Assembly (NCBI RefSeq): GCF_008831285.2
Contig: NC_045145.1
Coordinates: 19,546,040 to 19,610,039 of the forward strand
Length of the DNA stretch: 64,000 nucleotides
Source: Nymphaea colorata
Lineage: Eukaryota; Streptophyta; Magnoliopsida; Nymphaeales; Nymphaeaceae
Direction of reading: 5' to 3'
Each line of letters starts with the position of its first letter. Positions within the stretch are counted from its first letter, which is position 1. Shown here one piece after another: positions 23,721-36,500 of this stretch. The notes beneath the pieces are model-generated. The model made no database searches. It was not told the origin of the DNA and saw only the letters and a list, made by a program, of their open reading frames with translations. A program made the position numbers and the translations under genes.

Positions 23721-24395
23721 TACTAAACTTAAAAAACCTAACTAGTTCTAAGATCAAATGTGCATTTCCAAATATTTAGCAAGCTATATTTGATGCAAAC
23801 GTCAGAAATGCCCAAATGCCATAGATTGTTTAATGACAAAAAGAACTGCCAAAGAATTAGTGTTATGGTAATAGTAATAATAAAATTATTCTAAATATGA
23901 CAAAGTTAGAAAGGGATGCCTAACATTTGCGGAAATAATAAATCGAAGCTTAACTTTTGAAAATTAACAAACAGGCGTTACAAAACTATCTTTATTAAGA
24001 ACAGAAATTAAAAAAGTCCTTTATGAGGGGTATTGTTATCATTTTATATCAAAAGTTAATATTTTTTTTTTACTAAGTGCCTCTTTGAGAATTCTTCGCT
24101 GATTCTTCTGTTATGAAGAAGCATGTAACAAGTTGAGCGACAGATTGTTAACTCTCAAAAGTTGAACAATGATTAGTTCTTTGTTCATGCTTTAGGTGTC
24201 TTTTTTTTTTGTATATTTTTTAAAATATAATAATAAAAGAAAAAAAAATCAGCAAATATACAAATCACGGCTGGCCTAAGAAAAGCTAAGTCTATGGTCT
24301 CACGCCGTCGCCACTGAGGCCCACTTGCTCTAGCTCGGCCACCCTTCGCCTCATCATCAACGCATCGCTTACGTGCCCTCCAATAACCTTGAGGA

Positions 24396-24397
<2 letters not shown>

Positions 24398-24459
<62 letters not shown>
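24398..24459. repeat. (TA)n microsatellite
   Basis: About 30 uninterrupted TA units in intergenic DNA. Confidence 0.95.
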
Positions 24460-24461
<2 letters not shown>

Positions 24462-25040
24462 GTGTCTCACACTAACATGCAACCACATACATTGTACGTG
24501 GTTCTTCTGCAATTGTATTTTTTAAAATAAAATTTAGTTTTATCCTTCCCTCCAACCTAGTCTTGTAAAAACTTGGTTTTATGAAAACCAATTTTGTAAT
24601 TGAGTTTTAAAAACCTTGTTTCTTTTCTTCTTCTTTTTAGTTGAAGCATCAAAACCCAAGTTTCATGACACTCAAATACTTCAAAAATCTGAAAAAAAAA
24701 AACTTGGTTTTTTAGTGTCATCCAAACACCCCTTTATTTTGCTGTTGAGATTGTGATAGTCATGTCTAAGAACTTTATTTGTTGATAATTTCGTTTGGAT
24801 GCATGTTGCATTGTAAGTTTTTTCTGGCTAAAAGACTTCAAAGGCTTCAAACCGTCAATCTTTGCGTAAAGCCACGAGTAAGAAAGAATGAAACATAAAA
24901 TAGTCAGAAAGGTCTTCGCCACCCAAACTTTTATACAAGTTCAAGCTCTAAATTTTTACGAGGAGAAAGGTATACTCGACCCTAGTACTAGATACACAAG
25001 GAAAAACAGAAAGGGAAAAGCTTGGGTATTTTGTAAATTT

Positions 25041-25079
<39 letters not shown>

Positions 25080-25560
25080 TACTTTTTTACTTTTTTTACC
25101 ATCTTTTTTTATCCTTTAAAGAGAAGTTCCCTTTTTGCTTACTATAGTTACTCTGGTCGTTTCACCCCATGCACAGATCTTTACACAAAGTAGGGCAGGC
25201 AGAAAACTCTCCCATGTGAACTTGGCCAACCAGGGTTTCAGTCAAAAATGAAACAGTGACCTTCTCTCCTAAGGCAACAGCAGGTCTAGATGCTGCAGAA
25301 CAAGGGATCAATTAACAGATAAGTATCTCTGAATATCCTCTGGTGAACAACCCATCAGAAGCCATCCAAAATAATCACTACCAACCATGTGATATAAACC
25401 AAGGACTACAGAATATAATTCTAGAATGCATCAGTTGACATAAAGTTTGAGAAATGCATCTGTTTCTTTGCTGTTTCCTTCAAGGATCCCGTTTTTGACA
25501 GTAGAAAAGCAAAGCAAGGTGCGGTTAGGTTCTGTTTGGTTGGTATTGGAGAAGTTTGGC

Positions 25561-25584
25561 ATTGGATGCTGCTTTGCATCCAAT
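25561..25584. repeat. Perfect 9-bp inverted repeat (hairpin)
   Basis: ATTGGATGC and GCATCCAAT are separated by a 6-base loop. It lies beside a TTCTGTTTGGTTGG motif common at the ends of small plant transposons. It is not followed by a T run and no gene ends here. Confidence 0.5.
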
Positions 25585-26139
25585 TCTATACCTTCCACTA
25601 TCATGGCAGCTTCTCTTCTCTTTCCTAATGGAAGAAGCAGCACCCTTGTGGGATTATACTAAAGTTTAAGAGAATAACATATGCAGACGTATTATTAAAG
25701 GAAGATGAGACTCTTTTTGAATCAATTAACATTCTTTCCCGTTATCGGGAAGAAATTCATCAGAAGAGATGAGGAGAAAATAGTCGATACTATGCCCATG
25801 CAGTATTATTCAGTAGGAATACTCGCAGAATGATCCTTCGTCTCTAGCCGCACGAAAGATCGACATCAGGAAAACGTTTCTGGGAAGCCACTTTAGGATC
25901 GATACAATCAGCTTTTTCGAATCCGATGAGCTTTCTGGGGTTCAAAATCCAATATATCCGGAGAGATTGGCTTCTTCAATGGGCGAATCGATCGCGCTTC
26001 TTTTTCTCACCCGGCGGTCGATGGTTGACTATTTTAAAGTTTTCCCCATAATGGTCCAAAGTACCTGAACCTCTTCTTGATTTTCAGGATTATCTAACTC
26101 GTATTCATATTTGAACATCCATCCTTCTTGACCTCCATC

Positions 26140-26302
26140 AATCGGAGCAACTCAAAAGTAGAAGTTAAGTTGAATTCGTTGGTAGGAAGAAAGATAAATC
26201 GAAGTAACTCAAAAGTTAAGTTGAATTAGTTAGTAGGTAGAAAGATCAATCGGAGTTACTCAAAAGTAGAAGTTAAGTTGAATTAGTTAGTAGGAAGAAA
26301 GA
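26140..26302. repeat. Three-copy tandem repeat, unit about 51-57 bp
   Basis: Copies start near 26140, 26197 and 26247 and share the order AATCG, CTCAAAAGT, AAGTTAAGTTGAATT, GTAGG and AGAAAGAT. The middle copy lacks a 6-base TAGAAG. Copies are directly adjacent, so it is not a CRISPR-like array. Confidence 0.85.
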
Positions 26303-26689
26303 TTTTTTGTTGAACATGGGGTTAACGATCCACTACTAAAAAAAGACTCGAAAATGCCTATATTCTCTTGTCTTTGAGGTTTTAAGGTGCATCGAGCAGT
26401 ATAGTATATCCTTCAACTTAAGTGTCTCGTTTCACCATCCAAGAAAATAGCTCTACGATGCTATGCTCTTTTAAGGCTAGTAGGAAGAAAAATCTACTAA
26501 TCCTTCATGACAATCTATTTTATATATTATAAAGTGTGCATTCTTCCTCATAAAAAGACTCTCTTAAATATTGCATGCATGTCTGATGAGAAAGAGCCTT
26601 AAATTTTGGGAACAAATTTTTAAATAATGAAACTGTCAAATGGATAAACACCCCAATATTTAAGTTAGTTTTGATCTTTGGTTTATGCA

Positions 26690-27235
26690 AGGGTGGGGGC
26701 AGGGGTCATGTCTTCCTTTGAATTTTAAAAATTTTAGTTGAATCTACATAAAAAATTTTAAAAACTATAAGTTAGCCCCTATTAAAAGTTTAAAACTATA
26801 GTTCGGCCCATGCAATACTTACTAGCTTCGCCCTTAGGTTTAGGATAATATCCAGTTGGGTGTTGTTTTTACATTTACTTGTATGTAGCGGAGGCAGTTC
26901 TAGTAACCAGACCATTCACTCTTAATTAAGAAATGGAGATGCTAAATTTCTGTTAAGGGGCACCAATGTATATAGTAACTCAATTTTAAACCTTGAAAAA
27001 TCTTAAAGGCCTTAAGTGCATAATAACATATTAAATGGTACTATTAGGTAATAAGTCAAATTATATGATCTGTGTGGCCAAATACCCACAAATGGCTGTA
27101 CCTTAAAAAAATAATTTTACATACAAATTTTAAAAAGTATATATTTATCTTTTATAAAAAATAAAAAAATGATAATTTTGAAACTATAATTTGGCCCGTC
27201 ATGAAAAATTCATACCTCGGCCCCTGCGGCTGTGG
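26690..27235. repeat. Remnants of GTGGCGGAG-family elements
   Basis: GGGGGCAGGGGTCATG near 26693, GGCCCATGCAATAC with AGCTTCGCCC near 26800-26835, TAGCGGAGGCAG at about 26886 and GGCCCGTCATG with CTCGGCCCC near 27195-27230 are the recurring modules of this family in both orientations, separated by AT-rich filler. Individual boundaries cannot be drawn. Confidence 0.35.
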
Positions 27236-27772
27236 TTCCTTTCCAACAAAAGTTGGTAAAGGTTCAGCTCATGTGTCTGTTCGAAAACCTTGTGGCGTTT
27301 TACGAAATCATACAAAATGCATGAGTTTGGATGGAAAACTCCTTTTCTTTTCTAAGTTAGCGGTTTCGCTTATATCTGAACAGAAGAAACCTAAGTGATA
27401 TTATAAAACTGATAAATTCCTCATGATATAATGCCCGACTTCAAACATTTGGTAGGTATGGTTCAAATTAAGGCTGCTGTAACAGTAGGAATCCACAAAA
27501 GCAGATGCTAGCGGACCAGTATATGAATGGTCGTAGTTTCTTCACAAGCGTTTTCGTGGCAAATTCGATCCTCCAATTTGAGCCGTTGGATCGCTTCTAC
27601 TTGACAAGTAGATCCACAAGCCCTGTGATCATGACAAAGGATCCGATGCAATCTACGTCACAGAACAAAGAGAGTCTCTCTCTTCTACCCAAGACTCCAC
27701 CCGTATCAACCTGCCAACTTCTTCAACATATATGTACGGGCACAACAAGTGATCATTAAAAAAGTATGGGTG

Positions 27773-27812
<40 letters not shown>

Positions 27813-28505
27813 CTACAAACAAACAATAACAGTTTTAATGAAAAGTTGATGCTCCTACTACCCAAGATTTGACATATGCAACAAAAGCCTTTAATTTGTC
27901 ATTATTATTGCACCGAAAAAGACACGTTTAATATCAAAAAATGAGTCCTGAGTTAGTACATGATCGCTATCACATCTTTCTTAAGATCATGTTTATAAAG
28001 ATTTCCACAAAAATGTAAATTTCATAACTAATTACTTTAAGGGGTATATATATATATCATCATCATCAAGAGCTCCATCTAATCACTGCCGCTAATGGTG
28101 AGTGTGATTACATACTTGATACAACGCATTGGACAAGATGGTGAGAGAGGCCAAAGGATTTTTTTTTTGTTTCAGATGGAAAAATCCAAATCAATTATAT
28201 ATATATATAGAGAGAGAGACATCGGTCAGCTACCTTTAGGATGGAATGACTATTTTTTCGTTTCTATATCACTAAAAAGTGCATTCTATCGTTATAAACG
28301 ACAGCCAAACAATTAACTGTTGCAAATATGTCTTTTACGATGGCTTTTAATAATGCCAAATAAAAAAATAATCATTTAATTATAAAAGTAACCGGCTGAT
28401 TTTAATTCCTCGATACATATATGATAAAAGACCCTCGTCAAAATATGGAATCGAGGCGTGGAAAATATTGGGCCCTACAGAACTGTTCGGACAAGGATAT
28501 TGTCA

Positions 28506-28513
28506 GTATATGC
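28506..28513 (+). promoter_or_regulatory. Match to P1BS, the PHR1-binding site
   Basis: GTATATGC fits the palindromic P1BS consensus GNATATNC exactly and lies 244 bp upstream of the PHO1-like start codon and about 60 bp upstream of a TATA-like ATAAATAG (28571-28578). PHR1-type factors bind P1BS to induce genes under phosphate starvation, and Arabidopsis PHO1;H1 is known to respond through PHR1. One chance match is expected about every 4 kb, so this is suggestive only. Confidence 0.45.
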
Positions 28514-28570
28514 TGTCGGGCGTCCATGCAAATCATTCTCCTCTACTGGACTCTTCCTCTTCCTTTTCTC

Positions 28571-28578
28571 CATAAATA
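28571..28578 (+). promoter_or_regulatory. TATA-like box of the PHO1-like gene
   Basis: ATAAATAG lies 179-186 bp upstream of the ATG and would give a leader of about 150 nt. It is the best TATA-like match close to the gene, but not a strong one. Confidence 0.3.
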
Positions 28579-28756
28579 GATTTGCTTCCTCTCAAGCGAA
28601 TGGAACCAGTGTGGGTGATCGAGTACCATCATATTCATCACCACCATTCTCATCAATTTATCACCATCTGTCCCTTCAAGAAGCGGGCATTCCAGTACTT
28701 AATTCCTTTCAATTCCTTCTGCCATCTGTAGTTACTTAAGCTACGGACTCCCGGAG

Positions 28757-30205
28757 ATGGTGAAATTCTCGAAACAGTTTGAGGCTCAGCTGGTTCCCGA
28801 GTGGAAAGATGCCTTCGTGGACTACCGGCAACTGAAGAAGGACCTTAAGAAGCTTCAACTATTGAAGCTCAAACGGGTCGAGGCAAATCACAACCAGGAA
28901 CCTGAAGATGGCGGGAAGAGAAGCTGCTGCTCCTCCACCTTCCATCGCATGCCTTTCCTTCTCAAGCAATATGCCATGCGTCTATGTGGCCGTTCATCCA
29001 ATGAACATGAAGCCATACAGGCACTGATCTTTTGCAACGCTTTCTGCTATTAAATCCATCGCCAACAGAGACTTTGCCAAAAAAAAACAGAAAGGAAAAT
29101 CTAGTGAAAACCATGTTTTTAGTTTCTCTCACTTCTAAAACTTTTCATCAGATCCAAACTTCTGCCGAAGCAAAATTGGAGTTTCCAAGATCATGTCACG
29201 ATGCTGAATTGAGTTTTTTGTTCTTTCAAGCATCTAATGAAAGAACGAGTGTTTTCCAAAAGATTGTTTATTTTAGCTCCTACCTATCGATGCATGGATT
29301 CTTAATAACAGGCTTCTTTTCTTTGGTTGGAAATTAAACAGGTGCACAGGAAGCTTGCTACTTCTGCTAGCAAAGGGGATGTTTACGAAACCGAACTCAT
29401 GGAGCAGTTCTGCGACGTCGAGGGAGCAAAAGGCTTCTTCTCAATGCTGGACATGCAGCTCAACAAGGTGAACCAGTTCTACATGGACAAAGAAAAGGAG
29501 TTTCTGGAGAGAGGGGAGACGCTGGAGAAGCAGATGGCCATTCTCACTGAGCTCAAGGACACCCTCAGGCAGCAACGCAGCAAGCAAGGACTTGCCTCCA
29601 AAGAAGAAGATCCTTCCATCTCCAGCGCTTCATTCTCATTGTCAGGTGGTATACACACTAAGTCTGTTAAAAGAGTCTCCTCTTCTTCTTCTTCTTCTTC
29701 TTCTTCTTCTTCTTCTTCTTCTTCTTCTTCTCATATATCGATCTCTTTAGCTGTCTAATTATCATTATCATGAATAGGCTTCACAGAGGAAGAAGAGTCT
29801 CTTGCAGAAGACCCCAACATGATAGATTTGGAGAAAAACGCGTCCTCCCTCTCGGGCTGGCCTCAGTCAGCAGAGGAGCTGGAGAAGAGCAATAGGTTCA
29901 TCAAGAAGGAAGAGAAGAAGCTGAGTTTGTCGAGAAGCTTCTCGGCGAAGACCATCAATTGCCAGGGGAGAAACCTGAGGGTGGAGGTGCCCCTAACTAC
30001 GCCTTCCCGTACCCTCTCTGCTCTCACTTACTTGTTGAGGGAGGACTTGATGAACCAGTCCAAGAAATGTGGACCTGATGGGAACAAGCTCAACATAAAC
30101 AAGGCCACACTGCACCAGGCTGAGAAGATGATACGTGGTGCCCTCATTGAGCTCTACAAAGGTCTCGGATACCTGAAGACATACAGGTAGTTAGTAGCCA
30201 TTAGT

Positions 30206-30271
<66 letters not shown>

Positions 30272-33200
30272 TTTCGGATACTGTTGCAGGACTCTCAATA
30301 TGATGGCCTTCGTGAAAATCTTGAAGAAATTCGACAAGGTATGTAGGATATGATGTTCTCTTTCAACATGGTAGAGGAAATAGATGCTCATATGTGTGTA
30401 ATGAAAGGAAATTTGGGATTTTGCAGGTTGCAGAGCAGCAGATTCAACCTATCTACATTAAGGTCGTCGAGAGTTCATACTTCAACAGCTCCGATAAGGC
30501 AAGCTCCAACGAAGTGTTAATTCAATGCTAATTAACACCGTAGTTGCTCCATCATTTGCAAACCTCATTAACTTATTCAAGTATTTGTAAAGAGTTCGCA
30601 ATTCTTCGTCCTAAATTTGAAGAGTAGTAGCCTTATTTGCCTTAATTAATTAACATAAAACTGAACTCCCTCTGGATTCTAAGTAAATAGGAGGAATATT
30701 TCATTCTAATTCCTATCAATTCTAATTCCTATCATTTGTTTTTAGTGCTAACTTTGTCATGCTTCAACTTGTATATTGGGGGCTCTTTTTTTTACAGTAC
30801 AAGAGTCTTACCAACCCTCACTTCAACTATTGCGTCAATCCATCAAGGGACAATTCCTTCTGTATTTGAAATGATCTTTTCAAATATAAAGTCAATAGGC
30901 AACATGCCCACTCACAACACACACACATGTATGAAAAGATTTTCTGTTTATTGTGCATATAAGCGCACGTTTTGCCTAATTTATGGAAATTCATGACGGC
31001 TTTTAGATATATTTTTGAAAAGTTTTTATTCCACGCATGAGACCATTCATTGAACTCTCAATCTGACTGTACATAAGAACAAGTCCAGATTAAATTGATC
31101 CAAACTTTGTTCCACCAGGCACTCAAATTAGCCGATGAGGTGGAGGAGATCTTTGTGAAGCACTTCATGGACAATGACCATAGAAAAGCAATGAAGTACC
31201 TCAAACCCCACCAACGGAAAGAATCTCATGCAGTCACCTTCTTTATTGGTACTTTCTTTTCTGCAACCACCTCTCCTGTGCATTCGTTTCACCTGTCAAT
31301 GATTTGTTCTGCATTTCCTACACGACCACTTTATAGAAAACAAAAGAAAAAAAAGCTGAAAAGTTTATGTACTAGAAAGATAAAACGATTTATTGAGCTA
31401 CAAAGGAAAGCTAACAATCATTGGAATCTTCCTTTATCTCCTCCAATCTTGTTCTACATATAAGGTGTTTTTTTTTCTCGGCCTCTAATTATTGGGGAGT
31501 TGCAATTCATGCAACATTCAGAAGATTAATGCACTAGTACACCAAATTCGGAAAATTCGTCTTCTTTCGAAAAAACACCCGATAAAAACGTTAAAAACAA
31601 TGTAAAAGCCAAAGAACTTGCTTTTACTCATTTTCCAAAAAAACACCCGATAAAACCGTTAAAAACAACGTAAAATCCAAAGAACTTGCTTTTTCTCATT
31701 TTTCAAAAAAAAACTCCAAAATGAATTTTTCATGTTTTTACCATGCCTTTCTCATTTTTTTACGTTATTTTTTGCTTTAAAGTTTAAAACTTAAGTTGAA
31801 TTATTTATCGTCATTATTATCATTACTAAAACAACATTTTTATAGTTTCATCAAGTTGTTTTTTACGTCTTCTTGTTAGTTTACAACTTTACATTTATTT
31901 TATTTTTCCCTACTCTTAGGATTTTTTTGTTTTACAAAAAATTTCAGAAGTTCTTCCGATGTTCTCAGCTTTGTTAAAAAATATCCTAAAAAAAAACCTT
32001 ACCATTTAAAACTCGTTAGCTGCTGCTATTCACCAAACCAAGAGCAAGAAATATTAGCAGCACAATCGGACACTACTTCACTGTGTACAAACCGCAACAT
32101 AAAGCATCTTATCATACTTTACGCTATCGAATCATAGGAAGGTTGGAAATTATCAAAGCAGCAACAAAACATATACGGATTGTCATTTATACTAGTAATA
32201 CTATCAGCTTGCTATATTTATCACAGCTTGGACCAATTTTACCACCTCCCGTAAAGCACATGCCAGGGGGTCACATTAGATACACGATGATATATATTAT
32301 ATATATATATATATATAAGAAGAAAAATATATGAAAATTGATCACGTCTGCTATTGGAGGTCACTCTCCTCACAAAGAAAGATATCTTAGTGCATCTTGT
32401 TTGTTTACAGATAGCGTAGTGTATCGTCTAAAATGGAAAGTAGAGCAAAGAGGACTTGACTAAAAGATTTAGTGCATTCTTGCAAATCCGTGATGAGGAA
32501 TATGTATAGATTGCTTTTTTGCCGAGCGAGAACGCTTTTGGTGGGATTCCGGACGCAAATGGCCTTCTTTCCATGGGGAAAGAAACAAGCTTTCTAGGTT
32601 TGGTTTGCCAAACTATAGGTTATTTAGAAAAGTAAAGCACTCCTTTTTGTGAGGAAGTGCTCATACGGGCTTCCAGCCTACGAATCATTTTGCACAAACT
32701 AAGTTCGACACTTAACTTTATGAGAAAATTTTTTCTTATCAGTAATCTTCTTATTCAGGTCTTGATTATAGGGGAAAAGATTGTTTTATTGCCAAAATGA
32801 ATCACTTATTTTCATGATCAGTGTGTCCCTTATTCCTGTTTTTGCAGATAATGAATCGGGTGTAAACTAAAAGCATAAAATTAAATGTGCAGTTGTATTG
32901 AAGAAAGTGAATCCTTTTCTGTTCTTTCTTTCTCATCTTTATCGTAGAGCATGTGATCTACATCGTTTGCTATTTTCCCACGAAAGAAATTCTCCTGTCG
33001 GAAATCGCTTTCCTTTAGAACACATATCCTTTGAGAAAGAGGAACTTTGTGTATGATTCACGAGTTACTTCCCTAGTAAGAAAGTGTCTCATAGGCTTTG
33101 AAGAAGTGCATCCATTGAAAGCATGATCAGATCAAACAATTTGTATAAATATTGGGTGCTGCCCATCATGATTTGTCGTCTTTAAGATGACATAAAGGGG

Positions 33201-33425
33201 TTGGTTGATTAATTGTTTATTTTCCTGTCATGCACATAAGAAAGCCACCGCCAAAAAGTAGTGACTTATTTTTTTCTGTAATTTTTTTCTTGAGCAGGAC
33301 TTTTCACAGGATGCTTTATAGCATTGTTTGCTGGGTATGCGGTCATGGCCCACATAGCTGGCCTTTACACAAGGCAAGCTAATTCTGTGTACATGGAGAC
33401 TGTGTACCCTGTGTTTTGGTAAGCA

Positions 33426-33509
<84 letters not shown>

Positions 33510-36500
33510 GTCCCACTTTGAAAAGTTTAATCTCGTATTAAATATTATAGTTATAAGTGAGGTTGTTAAAGTGGTTTGTTGTTCTTATTCTTGTTGTTAT
33601 TCTCTCTCCTTCCTTTGCTTTTCTTTTCAATTTCTTTTTCTGTTTTTTTATTTACATCTCTATTATTCGATATCTTTTTAAGAAGTGTATTTTATCCGAG
33701 TAGCCACCATATAGGATCTAATCTGGTGGCCACGTCCAAGGCATCTATTCCATAATTCATTGTTCGCACCATCTGGATCACCACTGTGCCCATATGGGAC
33801 ATGATATCTTTCGCCATTGTTATTCCACGCACCAACTTGGTAGGCTTGACTTAGTTTGTTGTAGACCTGATGTAGCTTTGAAACACATGTAAAGTCCCTC
33901 TTGTCATCAACATGTGCATTGATACTGTTCTTATCATGCATGTGATCGTGGATCCTCTGTAGTTATTTACCTTTCGATTAAGAACAAGTTTTCTAGGGGC
34001 ATGTTTGTTGCTTGAATCGGTTATTCATGGTACCAAGATTCCTGACGATTGATTCAAAAGTCGACCATCCAAGAGCATTTTGTCACATGTAGTGTTTGAT
34101 TGTCTAGAATTCAGGATCTCGCTATGCAACACTGCTGGGAGGAAATAGCCTCCCAAAACTTTATATCAAAAGATTTGAAGAATAAAATACACTGGAAAGT
34201 CTAGAATTCATAATTTCATTTCTTTACATTTGATTGCCCATATTGAGGGCACCTTGATTCTAGCCTATTCCGAAGAGGACTTCATCCAAGTCATGGTACT
34301 TGTCCAAAGGAAGGCTAACCTTTTCATTTGTGTAGCAAGAGAATGATTTTTAGGGAAAATAGTGGGATCCCCAAGGCCAACATTTTTTGCCTGAAATTTT
34401 AGCCTCTGTCATTCTATCCATATTTGGATTCATGATATACTAGTGGGTGGTGAAAGTTTCAATTTCACCCCATCAATGCATTATGAAGTACCTTCCATGC
34501 CTATCAAGCAACCTTAACTCGTCTGGTCCTTGGATGATTCCTCGCCATTAATGTGAAAATGAACTCAGAGCAAACTATGGTAGTTTTTGCGGAGTTGCAT
34601 GTGTAATTAACATGAGTCCCGACTCAAGTAATCTTTTGGACCTAATTATATTTCTTTCGCCCTGCAAGATCAGATCTGATAGAATCAATTTTGAGCTGTG
34701 AAAAACTGTTCTGTTAGAGTTTTTCTTGATTCTTTTGTCTCTCCTGTTTCCTTGCTGAGATCTAATTGACCAATTCATCCTTTTTTTCTTCATTTTCCAC
34801 TTGTTGGGGAGAAACAGCATGTTCAGCCTCCTGTTCCTTCATCTGTTCCTATATGGATGCAACATCGTGACGTGGAAGAAAGCTCGCATCAACTACTGCT
34901 TCATCTTCGAGTTCAAACCCACCAAGGAGCTCAAGTACAGGGATGTGTTCTTGATATGCACCACCTGCATGACTGCTGTTGTGGGAGTCATGGTGGCCCA
35001 CCTCTACGTTGTGGCAAAAGGCCATTCCTCCACACAAGTGCATGCCATCCCTGGGCTCCTCCTCCTGGTAAAACCGAAATCCACCTCTCCTCTTTCTCTC
35101 TCTTCTCTGCTGCTTACTTCTGCCCTTTTCTTGACAGGTCTTTTTACTGCTGCTGGTTTGTCCTTTTAACATTGTGTACCGATCGAGCCGATTTTGTTTC
35201 CTTCGAGTCATGAGGAACATTGTCTTAACGCCCCTCTATAAGGTAAACTGAAGGGTACCAAATAGATTGGCTTGCCCCGCATGTGTGGATGTTTTAACGT
35301 ATCTAGGACAGGGAAGGGACCAGTCCTAAAGTTGCTTTTTCCGGATTTTTTTTTTTTTTTCCTTTTTACTCGAGTCTTTTCTCTAAAGGGTGTCTAAACT
35401 TTTTCTGCCAATATATGATGACATTGTACATATTGTGAATGCTTCCTGCAGGTTGTCATGGTAGACTTCTTCATGGCAGATCAGCTCTGTAGTCAGGTAC
35501 TCCCTTAGCTTCCTCACCTCCTAGATGCGAAAGCCTCTTAATCAAACTAACCTGTTCATTATAATCCTCCACTTGCATCCACAAAATATCATTGTGAAGC
35601 TGCCCAAATTAATAGCTGGGAACCGTATGTTCTCACTCACTGTCTCACAGAGAGTTCAGAATACTTTTCTTTTCCTTCTGCACATGGCCGCAAATGACAA
35701 TTAACTTCATTACTGTGAAGCTCATAAAACTTGCATGTTGTTGGCAGGTTCCCATGCTGAGAAGCCTAGAGTACGTGGCCTGTTACTACATAACAGGAAG
35801 CTACAGAACGCAGGACTATAACGTCTGCACCCGATCCAAGCATTACAGAGACCTTGCCTACGCCGTCTCCTTCCTTCCCTATTATTGGAGAGCAATGCAG
35901 GTAATAGCACCAAGAAGATAAGAATGACCACCAAGACCCGGACTGGTCATTCTACAATCATGTGACAAGCAGCTAAAGATAGTAATGCAGATTTACAGCA
36001 AGCTCTGTCACAGGGAGGAAACAGGATACATCCTCATGCCATGCATGTATCTAGTGCCATCTATAATTTTCAATCATATTTCGATCTAATTTTCCATAAA
36101 CATACTTCCACCTTCAAAACACTAAAAATATATTTATATAGATCAAATATTTTCAAGAAGGCACCCATATCGAAATGACACAGACAAGTCAGAAGTGCCT
36201 GAACTTTTTCTTTCCTTCAGTGTGCCAGGCGATGGTTCGACGAGGGGCAGAGCAACCACCTAGTTAACCTAGGAAAGTACGTGTCTGCCATGATCGCTGC
36301 TGGGGCGAAGATAGCTTATGAGAGAGACAGGAGCGTCGGATGGTTGTCCTTGCTTGTTATCACCTCGAGTGCAGCGACAGTTTACCAGTTATACTGGGAC
36401 TTCGTTAAGGACTGGGGCTTGCTGCAGTTCAACTCCCGAAACCCTTGGCTAAGAAACGAATTGATGCTTCGTCACAAGTTCATATACTACTTTTCTATGG

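Noticed and set aside
26140..26302. CRISPR-like array
   Set aside because: The units are directly adjacent without spacers and the DNA is plant nuclear.
29642..29758. Poly-serine extension of the PHO1-like protein
   Set aside because: The serines come from the intronic TTC repeat. The conserved reading passes from the donor at 29646 to the acceptor before 29778.
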